The position numbers and the translations under genes are program-made. A stretch of 64,000 nt of DNA from Pseudomonas sp. DNDY-54 (GTDB lineage Bacteria; Pseudomonadota; Gammaproteobacteria; Pseudomonadales; Pseudomonadaceae), in assembly GCF_019880365.1 (NCBI RefSeq), contig NZ_CP082271.1, positions 434,001-498,000 on the forward strand, read 5' to 3'. Shown in pieces: positions 54,255-62,155 of this stretch; the stretch's first letter is position 1, and each line of letters opens with the position of its first letter. The notes beneath the pieces were generated by a model. The model was not told where the DNA came from. It did not search any database and worked only from the letters and a program-made list of their open reading frames with translations.

Positions 54255-55049
54255 ATGAGATTTTCCGAGCACCTGAGAAAGGCGTCCCTAGTGGGCGCCT
54301 TTTTCGTTTCTGTCCTGCTGAGTTTTCAGGCGCAGGCACTTTGCTCCGTCAGCAAACCGCTGCAGCAAGTCCCAGTAGAAACGGTGATCGATGGCGATAC
54401 GCTGCGACTCTCTGACGGGCGAAGCGTCCGCCTGATCGGTTTGAACGCCCCGGAGATAGGCCGTAAAGGCCGCCAATCAGAGCCATTCGCGCAGTCAGCC
54501 AAGCGACGGCTGCACGAGTTGGTGCATGCCAATGATGGGCGCGTAGGGCTTCGCTTCGGTCCACAAGCGCGTGACCATTACGGCCGCGCTCTGGCGCATG
54601 CGTTTAATGCGCGCGGGGAAAACCTGGAAGCGCTCATGTTGGCCGAGGGGCTGGGCTTCTTTGTCGCGATTGCGCCGAATACCGCGTTTGCTGAATGTCA
54701 CCTCCTGGCGGAGCATCAGGCGCGTGCCGCCGGAAGGGCCATATGGCGTGATTCGCCTGTCATCCCGGCAGAGAGGTTGCGCCGCGGTGGGTTTGCAGTG
54801 ATCACTGCGCGCGTCGAGCGACTGGACAGTAACCGAGGCGGCATATGGCTGGAGCTCGGAGGCTCAACGGTTCTACAGATCCCTCGTCAGGCCATCAGTC
54901 ATTTCGGAAATACACTGCGTGACCTGGCTGGCAAGGAGATCGAAGCCAGAGGGTGGGTCATCGATCGCAAGGGGCGCGTAGATCTGTCGCACCAGGCGCG
55001 CTGGCTGATCAAAGTGAGCCATCCTTCAATGCTTGTAGTGCCCGACTAA
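54255..55049 (+). CDS. Secreted thermonuclease-like (SNase) protein
   Basis: 264 residues with a signal peptide (about 1-33, cleavage after AQA). The SNase domain spans about 42-165: VIDGDTLRL, RLIGLNAPEIG and DHYGRALAHAF supply the calcium Asp, Arg35/Glu43 and Arg87 equivalents of staphylococcal nuclease; the Asp40 position is Asn, as in many bacterial homologues. A C-terminal OB-like segment follows (about 180-264). A nuclease in the envelope is likely. The rpmE terminator hairpin overlaps codons about 9-17, so most upstream transcripts should stop there. Confidence 0.88.
   Translation: MRFSEHLRKASLVGAFFVSVLLSFQAQALCSVSKPLQQVPVETVIDGDTLRLSDGRSVRLIGLNAPEIGRKGRQSEPFAQSAKRRLHELVHANDGRVGLRFGPQARDHYGRALAHAFNARGENLEALMLAEGLGFFVAIAPNTAFAECHLLAEHQARAAGRAIWRDSPVIPAERLRRGGFAVITARVERLDSNRGGIWLELGGSTVLQIPRQAISHFGNTLRDLAGKEIEARGWVIDRKGRVDLSHQARWLIKVSHPSMLVVPD
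54278..54306 (+). terminator. Intrinsic terminator inside the nuclease gene 5' end
   Basis: AAAGGCGTCC, loop CTAGT, GGGCGCCTTT, then TT-C: a ten-base stem with one G-T pair and a T-tract, 47 bases past the rpmE stop and within the nuclease signal-peptide codons. Confidence 0.85.
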
Positions 55050-55217
55050 GGCGCTGTGTATTGGCCCGAATTGGGTGCCATTCCAGCCCGACCTCTACGC
55101 TGAAAGTCTTAGGGTTGGCGCTTGACAGTCAGCGTTTCCCCTCAGCTTGTGACGGCGATCGGTCTTGGCGTATGCTCGGTCCCCTGTCTGTCCCAGTAAA
55201 ATAAGCGGAAATGCCTC

Positions 55218-56486
55218 ATGACTGACCTGAAAACCGCCGCTCTCGATTATCACGCCAAGCCCCGTCCAGGGAAGCTGAGTGTCGAGCTGACCAAACCCAC
55301 CTCCACTGCACGCGACCTGTCGCTGGCTTACAGCCCGGGCGTAGCGGAGCCGGTCCGTGAGATTGCGCGCGATCCGGAACTGGCCTATCGATACACTGGG
55401 AAAGGCAATCTGGTTGCAGTGATTTCCGATGGTACGGCGATTCTTGGCCTAGGCAATCTAGGACCGCTGGCGTCCAAGCCGGTGATGGAAGGCAAGGGCG
55501 TCCTGTTCAAACGATTCGCCGGCGTCGACGTGTTTGATATAGAGGTCGACGCGGAAAGCCCGCAGGCCTTCATCGATACGGTGAAGCGCATCTCTATCAC
55601 CTTCGGCGGCATCAACCTGGAAGATATCAAGGCGCCGGAGTGCTTTGAAATCGAACGGGCGCTTATCGAACAATGCGACATCCCAGTGTTTCATGATGAC
55701 CAGCACGGTACGGCGATCGTCACCGCGGCCGGCATGCTCAATGCGCTGGAAATTGCTGGCAAGACGTTGGAGCAGGCCAAGATCGTCTGTCTTGGTGCCG
55801 GTGCGGCCGCTACCTCCTGCATGAAGCTGCTCGTGAGCATGGGGGCGAAGATCGAGAATATCTTCATGATCGATCGCAAGGGCGTCGTTCACGCCGGTCG
55901 AGACGACCTCAATCAGTACAAAGCGATATTCGCTCACGAGACAGAGAAGCGAACGCTGGACGATGCGCTTGATGGCGCTGATGTCTTTGTTGGCCTTTCC
56001 GGCCCGAACCTGCTGACCGCTGAAGGACTTCAGCGGATGGCTGCCAACCCGGTTGTGTTTGCTTGTTCGAACCCGGATCCGGAGATTAGTCCGGAGCTGG
56101 CTCACGCAACCCGTTCCGATGTGATCATGGCAACAGGTCGCTCGGATTATCCGAACCAGGTAAATAACGTGCTTGGCTTCCCATTCATTTTCCGTGGAGC
56201 GCTGGATGTTCGCGCGTCACGCATTAATGAGGAAATGAAGATCGCTGCCGCTGTCGCGCTACGCGATCTGGCCAAGCTACCAGTCCCCGCTGAAGTTGCT
56301 GCTGCCTATGGTGTCGAGCAGCTGCAGTTCGGGCGCGAGTACATCATTCCGAAGCCGATGGACCCTCGTTTGATTACGCTCGTCTCTGATGCCGTAGCTA
56401 AGGCTGCGATCGAAAGCGGCGTAGCGACACTGCCGTACCCATCAAACTACCCGCTCAAATCGGTTGACGACGTGTTCAACGGCTAA
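55218..56486 (+). CDS. maeB: Malic enzyme (NADP type, short form)
   Basis: 422 residues. Oxidative decarboxylation of malate to pyruvate. Malic N-terminal domain with AYSPGVAEPVREI, AILGLGNLG and the metal-binding VFHDDQHGTAIVTAAG, then a Rossmann domain with LGAGAAATSC; ACSNPDPEISPE and the NQVNNVLGFPFIFRGALDVRA segment are typical of MaeB. The C-terminal phosphotransacetylase-like half of E. coli MaeB (759 residues) is absent. Preceded by a 168-base spacer and followed by a strong terminator. Confidence 0.95.
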   Translation: MTDLKTAALDYHAKPRPGKLSVELTKPTSTARDLSLAYSPGVAEPVREIARDPELAYRYTGKGNLVAVISDGTAILGLGNLGPLASKPVMEGKGVLFKRFAGVDVFDIEVDAESPQAFIDTVKRISITFGGINLEDIKAPECFEIERALIEQCDIPVFHDDQHGTAIVTAAGMLNALEIAGKTLEQAKIVCLGAGAAATSCMKLLVSMGAKIENIFMIDRKGVVHAGRDDLNQYKAIFAHETEKRTLDDALDGADVFVGLSGPNLLTAEGLQRMAANPVVFACSNPDPEISPELAHATRSDVIMATGRSDYPNQVNNVLGFPFIFRGALDVRASRINEEMKIAAAVALRDLAKLPVPAEVAAAYGVEQLQFGREYIIPKPMDPRLITLVSDAVAKAAIESGVATLPYPSNYPLKSVDDVFNG

Positions 56487-56534
56487 CGAGATCATTGATG
56501 GTCACGTCTTGGTATCGCTAATGGCGGTACGTCC

Positions 56535-56564
56535 AAAACCCCAGCCGTTGGCTGGGGTTTTTTA
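56535..56564 (+). terminator. Intrinsic terminator after maeB
   Basis: Twelve-base perfect stem AAAACCCCAGCC / GGCTGGGGTTTT with a three-base loop and a following T-tract. Confidence 0.95.
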
Positions 56565-56694
56565 TTGGCATTCCGTTTTTGCTTTCCGCCTTAAGGAATC
56601 GCTTCGTTTGGCATTAGCCATTATGTTGGCTCCGCTTTCTTTACTGGGGCGAGTCAAGTAGCGGGCCTTCGATTTGCGACCTTCCCGTAATTAG

Positions 56695-59139
56695 TCAGAA
56701 CAGATCGATTGGGGCTGCCTCGGATGCTGGTAATGGGCTGTCAGGCAAGGAGGAGCCGGGCATCAGCTCGCCATTCATGTCAGGTGGCGAATCTTCGCTT
56801 CGAAAAATCTCAAAGTAAGCATCAGGCGTGCCGGGCGCGGCAGCGCGGCCGCTTCTTGGATCGATCCTCAGAGTGAGAATGCCCTCAGGCTCGGCGGGTG
56901 CATGCTCGGGTGTGCCATCCAGCACCGAACTCATGTACTTCATCCATATCGGTAGCGCAACCGTTCCGCCATACTCGCGGCGACCGAGGCTCTGGGGTTG
57001 ATCGAAACCGGCCCAGACGGTCGTGACGATATCGGCGTTGTAGCCGGAAAACCAGCTGTCCTTGGACTCGTTGGTAGTGCCTGTCTTCCCTGCGAGATCC
57101 CCGCGCCCCATCGAAAGGGCTTTTCTGCCTGTCCCTCGCTTGATTACATCCTGCAGCATGCTGGTCATGATGTACGCAGTACGCTCGTCGATAATCTGCT
57201 CGGCGTAGGTGGGCGACTGTTTGTCAGGCTCAAGCTCACCGGTCAGTGTCGTGTCGCTCTGTGCAAAGGTAGTTGCTACCGGCTCGCCTTCGTCTGTTGG
57301 CGCCGTGAGAGGCGAGTCTGGTACGCGCCTCGGATTCGCCTCGAATACCACTTTGCCGTCCCGGTCCTCGATGCGCTCGATGAGATAGGGTTCTATCTTG
57401 TAGCCGCCGTTGGCAAATGCAGTCCAGCCTATGGCGATTTCCATGGGGGTAAGTGTTGCTGTGCCGAGTGCTAGCGATAGATTCGCGGGAAGGTCTTCGG
57501 TTTTGAAGCCAAATCGCTTGATGTAATCGATGGTGTATGGAAGGCCGAGGGTCTGCAGCAGGCGAATCGAGACCAGATTGCGGGACTTATAAAGTGCCTC
57601 GCGCAGGCGGATCGGCCCGAGGAACGTGTTGTTGTCGTTCTTCGGGCGCCAAACCCGATCAAGACCTTCTTCGACAAAGACGATGGGCGAGTCGTTGACC
57701 AGGGTGGCGGGGGTAAAGCCCGCGTCCAATGCGGCGCTGTAAACAAATGGCTTGAAGCTAGAGCCCGGTTGGCGTTTTGCCTGGATGGCGCGGTTGTAGT
57801 TACTTTGTCCAAACGAAAAGCCGCCGGTCAGCGCCTCAATGGATCCGTCGAGCGGGTCAAGGGATACCAGGGCGCCCTGCGCTTGCGGTATCTGGCTGAA
57901 GAGTGTTTCGTCGGAGGTTATTCGGACACGGATGACATCTCCGGGCTTGACGATGTCCGAAGGTGATTTTGGTTGTGGGCCAAGGCTGTTCGTACTAAGG
58001 AATGGGCGAGCCCACTTCATGCTCTGCCAGCTGATCCGCCGTTCGCTGCCGTCTCGCAGCAGTGCAATGATTGTGTCCGCTGCGACTTCGCTGACAACAG
58101 CGGGTAGCAGGCCGGACTGATTGCGGAAGGCACCAAGCTCCTTCAGCCAGATCGCCTTGTCAGTGCCTGCCAACTGGGCTTCCGGGCCTCGGTAGCCGTG
58201 ACGCTGATCGTATTCGATCAGCCCTTCCGTTAGCGCTTGGTTGGCGGCAGTCTGACGCGCACTGGTGGTGGTCGTGTAAACCCGAAACCCTTCGGTGTAG
58301 GCATCGCTGCCGAACCGGCCGACCATTTCGGCGCGGGCCATCTCGGCTATATAGGGGGCGTCGAGTTCAGGTGATGATCCGTGATAGGAAGCGTCAACCA
58401 CTTCTGCAAGTGCTTGGTGATAACGGGCTTCGTCGATCTTTCCAAGTCGGTACATTCTGCCAAGAATCCAGTCGCGCCGTTCTTTGGCGCGCTCGGGGTT
58501 GGCGAGCGGGTTGAATGCTGAAGGTGCCTTCGGTAGCCCGGCGATCATGGCCATTTGCGCCAGGCTTAGCTCCTTCATAGTCTTGCCATAATAGACGTGA
58601 GCGGCTGCCTCGATGCCATAAGCCCGGTTGCCCAGGTAGATCTTGTTGACGTACAGCTCAAGTATCTCGTTTTTGCTCAGCTCCCGTTCTATCTGCAGCG
58701 CAAGGAGGATCTCATTGATCTTGCGAGAAAAACTCCGCTCGCTGCTGAGGAAGTAATTCTTCGCCACCTGCATGGTAATAGTGCTGCCGCCGGTCTGAAT
58801 CTCTCCAGTCTTCAATAATTGCGTGGCAGCGCGCATCAGGCTGGATACATCGACGCCATAATGATTAGCGAAATTGTCGTCTTCGGCCGCCAATAGGGCT
58901 TCGATGAAGTCGCTGGGTATTTCATCGAAGCCCACGGGAGAGCGGCGCATTTCGCCGTATTCAGCGATCAGCTTGTGATCATCGCTATACACACGCAGTG
59001 GTATCTGCAGCTGTATGCTGCGGAGCGAGTCGACTGATGGCAGGTTGGGGCTGAGATAAAGAAATGCGCCACTGAGACTGAGCGAAAGTCCGCAGAAAAT
59101 AGCCAGGCACGACCAGAGGAAAAACTTCAGAAAACGCAT
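56695..59139 (-). CDS. mrcA: Penicillin-binding protein 1A (class A, bifunctional)
   Basis: 814 residues. One N-terminal membrane helix (about 7-28), glycosyltransferase domain with catalytic Glu86 in LLAAEDDNFANHYGVD and GGSTITMQVAKNYF, an OB-like insert, and the transpeptidase domain with nucleophile Ser460 (QPGSSFKPFVYS) and the KTGTT motif (AGKTGTTNESKD). Polymerises and cross-links peptidoglycan. Start ATG 59137-59139 (MRFLKFFLWSC); an upstream GTG adds 24 odd residues. Pro/Ser-rich C-terminal tail ending PIDLF. Divergent from pilM. Confidence 0.96.
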   Translation of the reverse strand: MRFLKFFLWSCLAIFCGLSLSLSGAFLYLSPNLPSVDSLRSIQLQIPLRVYSDDHKLIAEYGEMRRSPVGFDEIPSDFIEALLAAEDDNFANHYGVDVSSLMRAATQLLKTGEIQTGGSTITMQVAKNYFLSSERSFSRKINEILLALQIERELSKNEILELYVNKIYLGNRAYGIEAAAHVYYGKTMKELSLAQMAMIAGLPKAPSAFNPLANPERAKERRDWILGRMYRLGKIDEARYHQALAEVVDASYHGSSPELDAPYIAEMARAEMVGRFGSDAYTEGFRVYTTTTSARQTAANQALTEGLIEYDQRHGYRGPEAQLAGTDKAIWLKELGAFRNQSGLLPAVVSEVAADTIIALLRDGSERRISWQSMKWARPFLSTNSLGPQPKSPSDIVKPGDVIRVRITSDETLFSQIPQAQGALVSLDPLDGSIEALTGGFSFGQSNYNRAIQAKRQPGSSFKPFVYSAALDAGFTPATLVNDSPIVFVEEGLDRVWRPKNDNNTFLGPIRLREALYKSRNLVSIRLLQTLGLPYTIDYIKRFGFKTEDLPANLSLALGTATLTPMEIAIGWTAFANGGYKIEPYLIERIEDRDGKVVFEANPRRVPDSPLTAPTDEGEPVATTFAQSDTTLTGELEPDKQSPTYAEQIIDERTAYIMTSMLQDVIKRGTGRKALSMGRGDLAGKTGTTNESKDSWFSGYNADIVTTVWAGFDQPQSLGRREYGGTVALPIWMKYMSSVLDGTPEHAPAEPEGILTLRIDPRSGRAAAPGTPDAYFEIFRSEDSPPDMNGELMPGSSLPDSPLPASEAAPIDLF

Positions 59140-59242
59140 CAGGGTTCGTTGAATCCAGGGTGGGGAATGAGGTGTAAGCCGCAGACGATGCTGAAAGGAA
59201 AAACCGTTCACATTATAAGCGGTTTTTTTGCTAGGGAGCCAT

Positions 59243-59271
59243 TTGCGCTTCTGTCAAGGCTGTTATCTAAT
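59243..59271 (+). promoter_or_regulatory. Possible sigma-70 promoter of the pilMNOPQ operon
   Basis: TTGCGC, 17 bases, TCTAAT (three and five matches to consensus), ending about 50 bases before the pilM GTG. Tentative; -35 is weak. Confidence 0.35.
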
Positions 59272-59323
59272 GCGGACATACATAATTAATCCGTAAGTAG
59301 CGGATAAAGATAGGAAATCGGCC

Positions 59324-60388
59324 GTGCTAGGGCTCTTCACTAAGAAAGCGAACACGCTGCTTGGGATCGACATCAGTTCGACGTCCGTCAAGCTACTGGA
59401 ATTAAGCCGCTCAGGCTCCCGCTACCGGGTTGAGTCCTATGCGGTCGAGCCGCTTCCGCCAAATGCTGTGGTGGAGAAAAATATCGCCGAGCTGGAGGGG
59501 GTGGGGCAGGCGTTGTCCCGGTTGCTGGCCAAAGCGAAAACCGGGGTGAAGTCGGCCGCTGTAGCGGTTTCCGGTTCAGCGGTCATTACCAAAAGCATCG
59601 AGATGGAATCGGGTCTGACCGACGATGAGCTGGAGAATCAGCTCAAGATCGAAGCGGATCAGTACATTCCCTATCCATTGGAAGAAGTCGCTATCGACTT
59701 CGAGGTGCAGGGTGCCGCAGCTCGCTCCCCAGGCCGAGTCGAAGTCCTGTTGGCTGCGTGCCGCAAGGAGAATGTTGAGATCCGCGAGGCAGCGCTCGCC
59801 TTGGCGGGGTTGACGGCTAAGGTAGTCGATGTTGAAGCCTACGCCTTAGAACGCTCCTATGGTCTGCTAACTCCCCAGTTAGGGGCGGGGCATGAAGAGT
59901 TGACTGTGGCGCTGGTGGATATAGGTGCGACCATGACGACTCTGAGCGTGCTGCATAACGGTAGAACAATCTATACGCGAGAGCAGTTGTTCGGTGGCCG
60001 CCAGCTGACAGAAGAAATCCAGCGCCGCTACGGTCTGTCGATGGAAGAGGCTGGACTGGCTAAAAAGCAGGGCGGGCTTCCAGATGACTACGACAGCGAA
60101 GTGTTGCAGCCGTTCAAAGAAGCCGTCGTTCAACAAGTTTCTCGCTCGCTGCAGTTCTTTTTTGCCGCCGGCCAATTTCATGACGTGGATTACATTCTTC
60201 TCGCCGGCGGCACGGCTTCGATTCAAGGACTGGATCGTTTGATTCAGCAGAAAATCGGAACCCAGACTCTAGTTGCCAACCCCTTCGCCGATATGGCCTT
60301 GAGTAACAAGGTCAACGCGGGTGCGCTTGCCAGCGATGCGCCGTCTCTGATGATTGCCTGTGGGTTGGCCTTAAGGAGTTTTGACTGA
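59324..60388 (+). CDS. pilM: Type IV pilus assembly protein PilM
   Basis: 354 residues, actin-like cytoplasmic protein. Nucleotide-binding motifs GIDISSTSVKLLEL, VALVDIGATMTTLSV and LAGGTASIQGL are intact. PilM binds the PilN N-terminus and links the inner-membrane alignment complex to the motor. GTG start 59324 with AGGAAA upstream. Its TGA overlaps the pilN ATG by one base (TGATG). First gene of pilMNOPQ. Confidence 0.97.
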   Translation: MLGLFTKKANTLLGIDISSTSVKLLELSRSGSRYRVESYAVEPLPPNAVVEKNIAELEGVGQALSRLLAKAKTGVKSAAVAVSGSAVITKSIEMESGLTDDELENQLKIEADQYIPYPLEEVAIDFEVQGAAARSPGRVEVLLAACRKENVEIREAALALAGLTAKVVDVEAYALERSYGLLTPQLGAGHEELTVALVDIGATMTTLSVLHNGRTIYTREQLFGGRQLTEEIQRRYGLSMEEAGLAKKQGGLPDDYDSEVLQPFKEAVVQQVSRSLQFFFAAGQFHDVDYILLAGGTASIQGLDRLIQQKIGTQTLVANPFADMALSNKVNAGALASDAPSLMIACGLALRSFD

Positions 60389-60960
60389 TGGCCCGGATCA
60401 ACCTTTTACCCTGGCGCGAGCAGCTCCGCGAAGAGCGTAAGCAACGCTTCCTTGTGTCGCTTGCGGGCGTCGCTGTCGTTGCGGTGGGTCTGCTGTTTCT
60501 TGCTGATCAGTATTTTACCCACGCCATTGAACGGCAAAACGCACGAAACGAGTTTGTTCGTAAAGAGATTGCGGTGCTGGATGCCCGCATTGCCGAAATC
60601 AAGGAATTGCGCGAGCGTCGGCAGCAATTGCTTGAAAGAATGAAGATCATCCAGGACCTGCAGGGCAATCGGCCAATCATCGGTCGGGTATTTGATCAAT
60701 TGGTGCGAACGCTTCCCGACGGCGTCTATTTCACCGGGTTGAAAATGACAGGCAAGAACATCGCCATCGTCGGTGGCGCCGAATCAAACAACCGGGTCTC
60801 TAATTTGATGCGTAACTTGGACGGGTCGGAGTGGTTGGATGCGCCCAACCTGAACGAAGTGAAGGCTGTTACAGCCGGTGCGGTCGATCAGGAAAACGTA
60901 TTCCAACTAACGGTACAGCAAACCCAGCCTGGCGCAGCGGTTGAAGGAGGTAAGCCATGA
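60388..60960 (+). CDS. pilN: Type IV pilus assembly protein PilN
   Basis: 190 residues. The cytoplasmic N-terminus MARINLLPWREQLREERK holds the INLLPWR motif that docks into PilM; one membrane helix (about 22-42), a coiled coil (about 44-90) and a C-terminal ferredoxin-like periplasmic domain follow. Partner of PilO. Overlaps pilM and pilO. Confidence 0.97.
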   Translation: MARINLLPWREQLREERKQRFLVSLAGVAVVAVGLLFLADQYFTHAIERQNARNEFVRKEIAVLDARIAEIKELRERRQQLLERMKIIQDLQGNRPIIGRVFDQLVRTLPDGVYFTGLKMTGKNIAIVGGAESNNRVSNLMRNLDGSEWLDAPNLNEVKAVTAGAVDQENVFQLTVQQTQPGAAVEGGKP

Positions 60961-61580
60961 GTCTGGCAAGCTCTATGCAGGGCCTGCGCAGCGTCGATCT
61001 GTCCGAGCTGGACATGAACAACCTAGGCTCATGGCCCTCTGCGGTAAAGGTGATTGCGGCCGCTTTGCTGATGGCTCTGTTGCTCGGCGGCGGCTATTAC
61101 TTTTATCTAAGTGATTTACAAGCCAGCCTGGATCAGGAAAAGGCTCAGGAAGAGACGCTGAAACAGCAGTTCTCCACGAAGGCGTTTCAGGCTGCAAACC
61201 TCGAAGCCTACAAGACGCAGATGGCTGAGATGGAGGAATCGTTCGGCGCCCTATTGCGACAGCTGCCAAGCGATACCGAGGTGCCTGGCTTGCTTGAGGA
61301 TATTACCCGTACCGGGCTTGGAAGCGGACTTGAGTTCGAGGAAATCAAGCTGCAGCCGGAAGTAACTCAGCAGTTCTACATTGAATTGCCCATACAGATC
61401 AAAGTGGTCGGTGCTTACCACGATCTCGCGACGTTTGTTAGCGGCGTCTCAAGCCTGCCGAGAATCGTCACGCTGCATGATTTCGAGATTAAGCCTCAGA
61501 GCAAGGATTCTGCGTCCAAGCTGCATATGAATATCCTGGCGAAAACCTACCGTTACAACGACAAGGGGCTGCAGAAATGA
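60957..61580 (+). CDS. pilO: Type IV pilus assembly protein PilO
   Basis: 207 residues. Short cytoplasmic N-terminus, one membrane helix (about 28-50), coiled coil (about 55-100) and a periplasmic ferredoxin-like domain (GLEFEEIKLQPEVTQQFY onwards). Forms heterodimers with PilN. ATG overlaps the pilN stop (ATGA), and its stop overlaps the pilP start. Confidence 0.97.
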   Translation: MSLASSMQGLRSVDLSELDMNNLGSWPSAVKVIAAALLMALLLGGGYYFYLSDLQASLDQEKAQEETLKQQFSTKAFQAANLEAYKTQMAEMEESFGALLRQLPSDTEVPGLLEDITRTGLGSGLEFEEIKLQPEVTQQFYIELPIQIKVVGAYHDLATFVSGVSSLPRIVTLHDFEIKPQSKDSASKLHMNILAKTYRYNDKGLQK

Positions 61581-62104
61581 ATGGAGCCCGACTTGTCGCG
61601 ATGGGCTTGAGCCTCGTATTTCTAGCTGGGTGTGGCGTTAGCGGTGATTTTGACGATCTGCGCGCATACATGAGCGATGTGCGAGCTAAGCCCAAAGGAA
61701 CGATTGAGCCGTTGCCGGCGTTCCTGCCGTATGAAGCGTTCACTTATAGTGCTGCGTCGCTGCGTCATCCATTTCAGCCTCCAATGAAGATTGATCTGGC
61801 CCAGCGGCAGAAAGGTTCAAAGGATATTCGGCCCGACGAAACACGCATCAAGCAATTCCTTGAGGAATTCAATATCGAGAATTTCGTCATGGTCGGTACG
61901 TTGGCCAATGGCGCGGGCAATTACGCCTTGATTAAAGGTGGTGACGGGGTTCACCGAGTCAAGGTCGGTGACTATCTGGGGCGCAACCACGGTCGTATCG
62001 TTGAGATCAGCGAAGCCGAGGTGGATGTGCTTGAAATCGTTCCGGACGGAGAGGGTGGGTGGCTTGAGCGCCCGCGTAGCCTGACCTTGAAAGAGCGCTC
62101 TTGA
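61577..62104 (+). CDS. pilP: Type IV pilus lipoprotein PilP
   Basis: 175-residue lipoprotein with lipobox LAGC (Cys19). A long unstructured linker that binds PilN/PilO is followed by a C-terminal beta domain (about 90-170; FVMVGTLANGAGNYALIKGGDGVHRVKVGDYLG) that contacts the secretin PilQ. Translationally coupled to pilO. Confidence 0.97.
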   Translation: MNGARLVAMGLSLVFLAGCGVSGDFDDLRAYMSDVRAKPKGTIEPLPAFLPYEAFTYSAASLRHPFQPPMKIDLAQRQKGSKDIRPDETRIKQFLEEFNIENFVMVGTLANGAGNYALIKGGDGVHRVKVGDYLGRNHGRIVEISEAEVDVLEIVPDGEGGWLERPRSLTLKERS

Positions 62105-62155
62105 GTCATGGCAAAAATGGAAAACCTTTACCGGTCTGCACAACGGAAGCCTTTT

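Noticed and set aside
59199..59227. AAAAACCG / CGGTTTTT palindrome with T-run between mrcA and pilM
   Set aside because: Both genes diverge from here, so neither ends at it; the stem is AT-rich with a 13-base loop. It might be an operator but I cannot support a terminator.
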